Shown: positions 62,952 through 64,000 of the stretch, piece after piece
Numbering within the stretch: the first letter of the stretch is position 1
Layout: each line of letters begins with the position of its first letter
Assembly (NCBI RefSeq): GCF_014648775.1
Contig: NZ_BMRT01000001.1
Location: 310,001-374,000 of the forward strand
Direction of reading: 5' to 3'
DNA from: Streptomyces abikoensis
GTDB taxonomy: Bacteria; Actinomycetota; Actinomycetes; Streptomycetales; Streptomycetaceae
DNA: 64,000 nucleotides
Translations under genes and position numbers: made by a program
Notes under the pieces: model-generated
The model's database searches: none
Told to the model about the DNA's origin: nothing
Seen by the model: the letters and a program-made list of their open reading frames with translations, nothing else

Positions 62952-63503
62952 TCAGTCGTCCGAGTCGGCGGGGTCGGCGGCGCCGCCCGTCGGCGTCCCC
63001 TCCTTGATGTCGGAGATCAGCCTGGTGGCGAGGTCCGACTGCACGCTGAGATAGGTGTACGTCGGCTTCTTCTCGTCGCCCCACGTCAGGCGGACCTTCG
63101 TCCAGGTGTGCCCGGCGCCGCTGTTGTCATAGGTGACCTGCCAGGCGCGCGGGGTGTTCTGCGCGCGGAGGACGCCGTCCACGGCGTTCTTCCGCTCCCA
63201 GGCATCCAGGCGGGCGCGGAACTCCTTCGTGAGGTAGTGCGCGCGCAGGGCGTTGGACAGGGAGGCGTCGGGCGTGCCCGCACGGGCGTCGACGTAGGCG
63301 CCGTAGAAGGACGCCACCCGGTCGACGACCGAGGACGTACCGCCCTCGAGCGTCTGCGGGGTGTCGTCCGCCGCCGTGGCGGCGGACCTGGTGGAGGCCC
63401 CGGCGGAGGCCGCGAAGGCGACGGCCGGGACGGTGAGCGCGGCCAGCAGGGCGATCGCCGCCCCGGTGCGCCAGGTGGATCGGGTCGATCGGGTCGTACG
63501 CAT
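62952..63503 (-). CDS. Exported conserved-type protein
   Basis: 183 residues from the ATG at 63503. Signal peptide MRTTRSTRSTWRTGAAIALLAALTV then AFAASAGAST. Mature part: VVDRVASFYGAYVDARAGTPD, LRAHYLTKEFRARLDAWERKN, GVLRAQNTPRAWQVTYDNSGAGH and a C-terminal acidic tail. Soluble, helical-then-strand, probably exported. It is separated from the preceding secreted gene by only 7 bp but convergent. No family recognised. Confidence 0.65.
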   Translation of the reverse strand: MRTTRSTRSTWRTGAAIALLAALTVPAVAFAASAGASTRSAATAADDTPQTLEGGTSSVVDRVASFYGAYVDARAGTPDASLSNALRAHYLTKEFRARLDAWERKNAVDGVLRAQNTPRAWQVTYDNSGAGHTWTKVRLTWGDEKKPTYTYLSVQSDLATRLISDIKEGTPTGGAADPADSDD

Positions 63504-63650
63504 GGCTCCCCCTCGGTTGCCGGTGTCCCTTGCGTGACCCACGGGTTGTGGGAATACATACACCTTGTACAGCGGGCGAGTTGGAGGAACAGTTCCCTCC
63601 CGGAACGTTTCTTGCCCGAACGGCTACCCGGAGGACCGGCTTTATGCGTG

Positions 63651-64000
63651 CTATCGGCCGGACGTGGTCCGGACCGGGGCGGCGGGCAGGGAGACGACCA
63701 TCGTCAGGCCGCCCCCGGGGGTGTCCTCGGGAGTGAGCGTGCCGCCCATGGCCTCGGTCAGGCCCCGGGACAGCGCGAGGCCCAGGCCGAGCCCGGTGGT
63801 GTTGTCGGTGTCCCCCAGTCGCTGGAACGGCTCGAAGGCGCGCTCGCGGTCGGCGGGCCGGAGGCCGGGGCCCCGGTCGACGACCCGCAGCTCCACCCGG
63901 GAGGCGAGGACGCTGGCCGCGACGGTGACCGGGCGGCCGGGCGGGGAGTGCCGGGCGGCGTTGGCCACCAGGTTGGCCAGGACGCGCTCCAGCAGGGGCG
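63651..64000 (-). CDS. kdpD: Sensor histidine kinase, C-terminal part (KdpD-like), runs off window
   Basis: Only the last 116 or so residues are present; the rest lies beyond 64000. ATPase-domain motifs are LANLVANAARHSPPG (N box), VDRGPGLRPADRERAFEPF (G1), LGLGLALSRGLTEAMGG (G2) and GGLTMVVSLP at the end. That pattern closely matches KdpD C-termini in actinomycetes (control of potassium uptake). The N-terminal sensor domain cannot be checked here. Confidence 0.7.
   Translation of the reverse strand, partial: PLLERVLANLVANAARHSPPGRPVTVAASVLASRVELRVVDRGPGLRPADRERAFEPFQRLGDTDNTTGLGLGLALSRGLTEAMGGTLTPEDTPGGGLTMVVSLPAAPVRTTSGR

Overview
The window is very GC-rich DNA with strong G/C bias at third codon positions, GTG/TTG starts and GGAGG-type ribosome sites. 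Gene content (DevR/DevS-like regulators, Rv1733c-like protein, CgoX/HemY-type oxidase, Streptomyces-style universal stress and CBS-BON proteins, relics of Streptomyces-type IS110 and IS5 transposases) points to an actinomycete, most likely Streptomyces or a close relative. No rRNA, tRNA, CRISPR array or replication origin was seen.

Region 1 (about 0.3-31 kb) reads as a hypoxia/dormancy and fermentation island. In order it carries a phosphoketolase, universal stress proteins, an HAD protein, CBS-BON proteins, a flavohemoglobin with two internal deletions, an Rv1733c-like membrane protein, pyruvate formate-lyase with its activase, AdhE, a complete arginine deiminase pathway with transporter, a DevR-like response regulator, a DevS-like GAF kinase, a CgoX-type oxidase, cytochrome bd oxidase and a pyridoxamine-oxidase-like flavoprotein. 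A recurring 15-bp palindrome, GGGnCC-N3-GGnCCC, lies mostly 60-200 bp upstream of the start codons of most of these genes. This suggests one regulon under the DevR-like protein encoded in the same island. Functionally the set would allow ATP synthesis by substrate-level phosphorylation (acetyl-phosphate from phosphoketolase, carbamoyl-phosphate from arginine), NADH disposal through AdhE and high-affinity respiration through cytochrome bd.

Region 2 (about 31-47 kb) is accessory: a Rossmann-like protein overlapping a VKOR, a CPA1 antiporter, a RHH/PIN-like toxin-antitoxin pair, a Fic protein, a beta-repeat protein with a peptidoglycan-binding domain, a secreted NucA/NucB nuclease with a possible immunity partner, and many broken genes (orphan ORF, DUF721, NACHT-like tail, HemC-like chimera, D-Ala-D-Ala-ligase-like ATP-grasp, IS5 relic).

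Region 3 (about 47-64 kb) holds a GAP-family membrane protein, a three-gene heme peroxidase cluster (ABM-like, DyP, catalase-like), a small-peptide/glycosyltransferase group, a TetR/amidase/MFS/MBL locus with shared operators, an IS110 relic, 6-phosphogluconate dehydrogenase, secreted proteins and the 3' end of a KdpD-like kinase that runs off the window. Single-base frameshifts are frequent in regions 2 and 3; some may be assembly errors.
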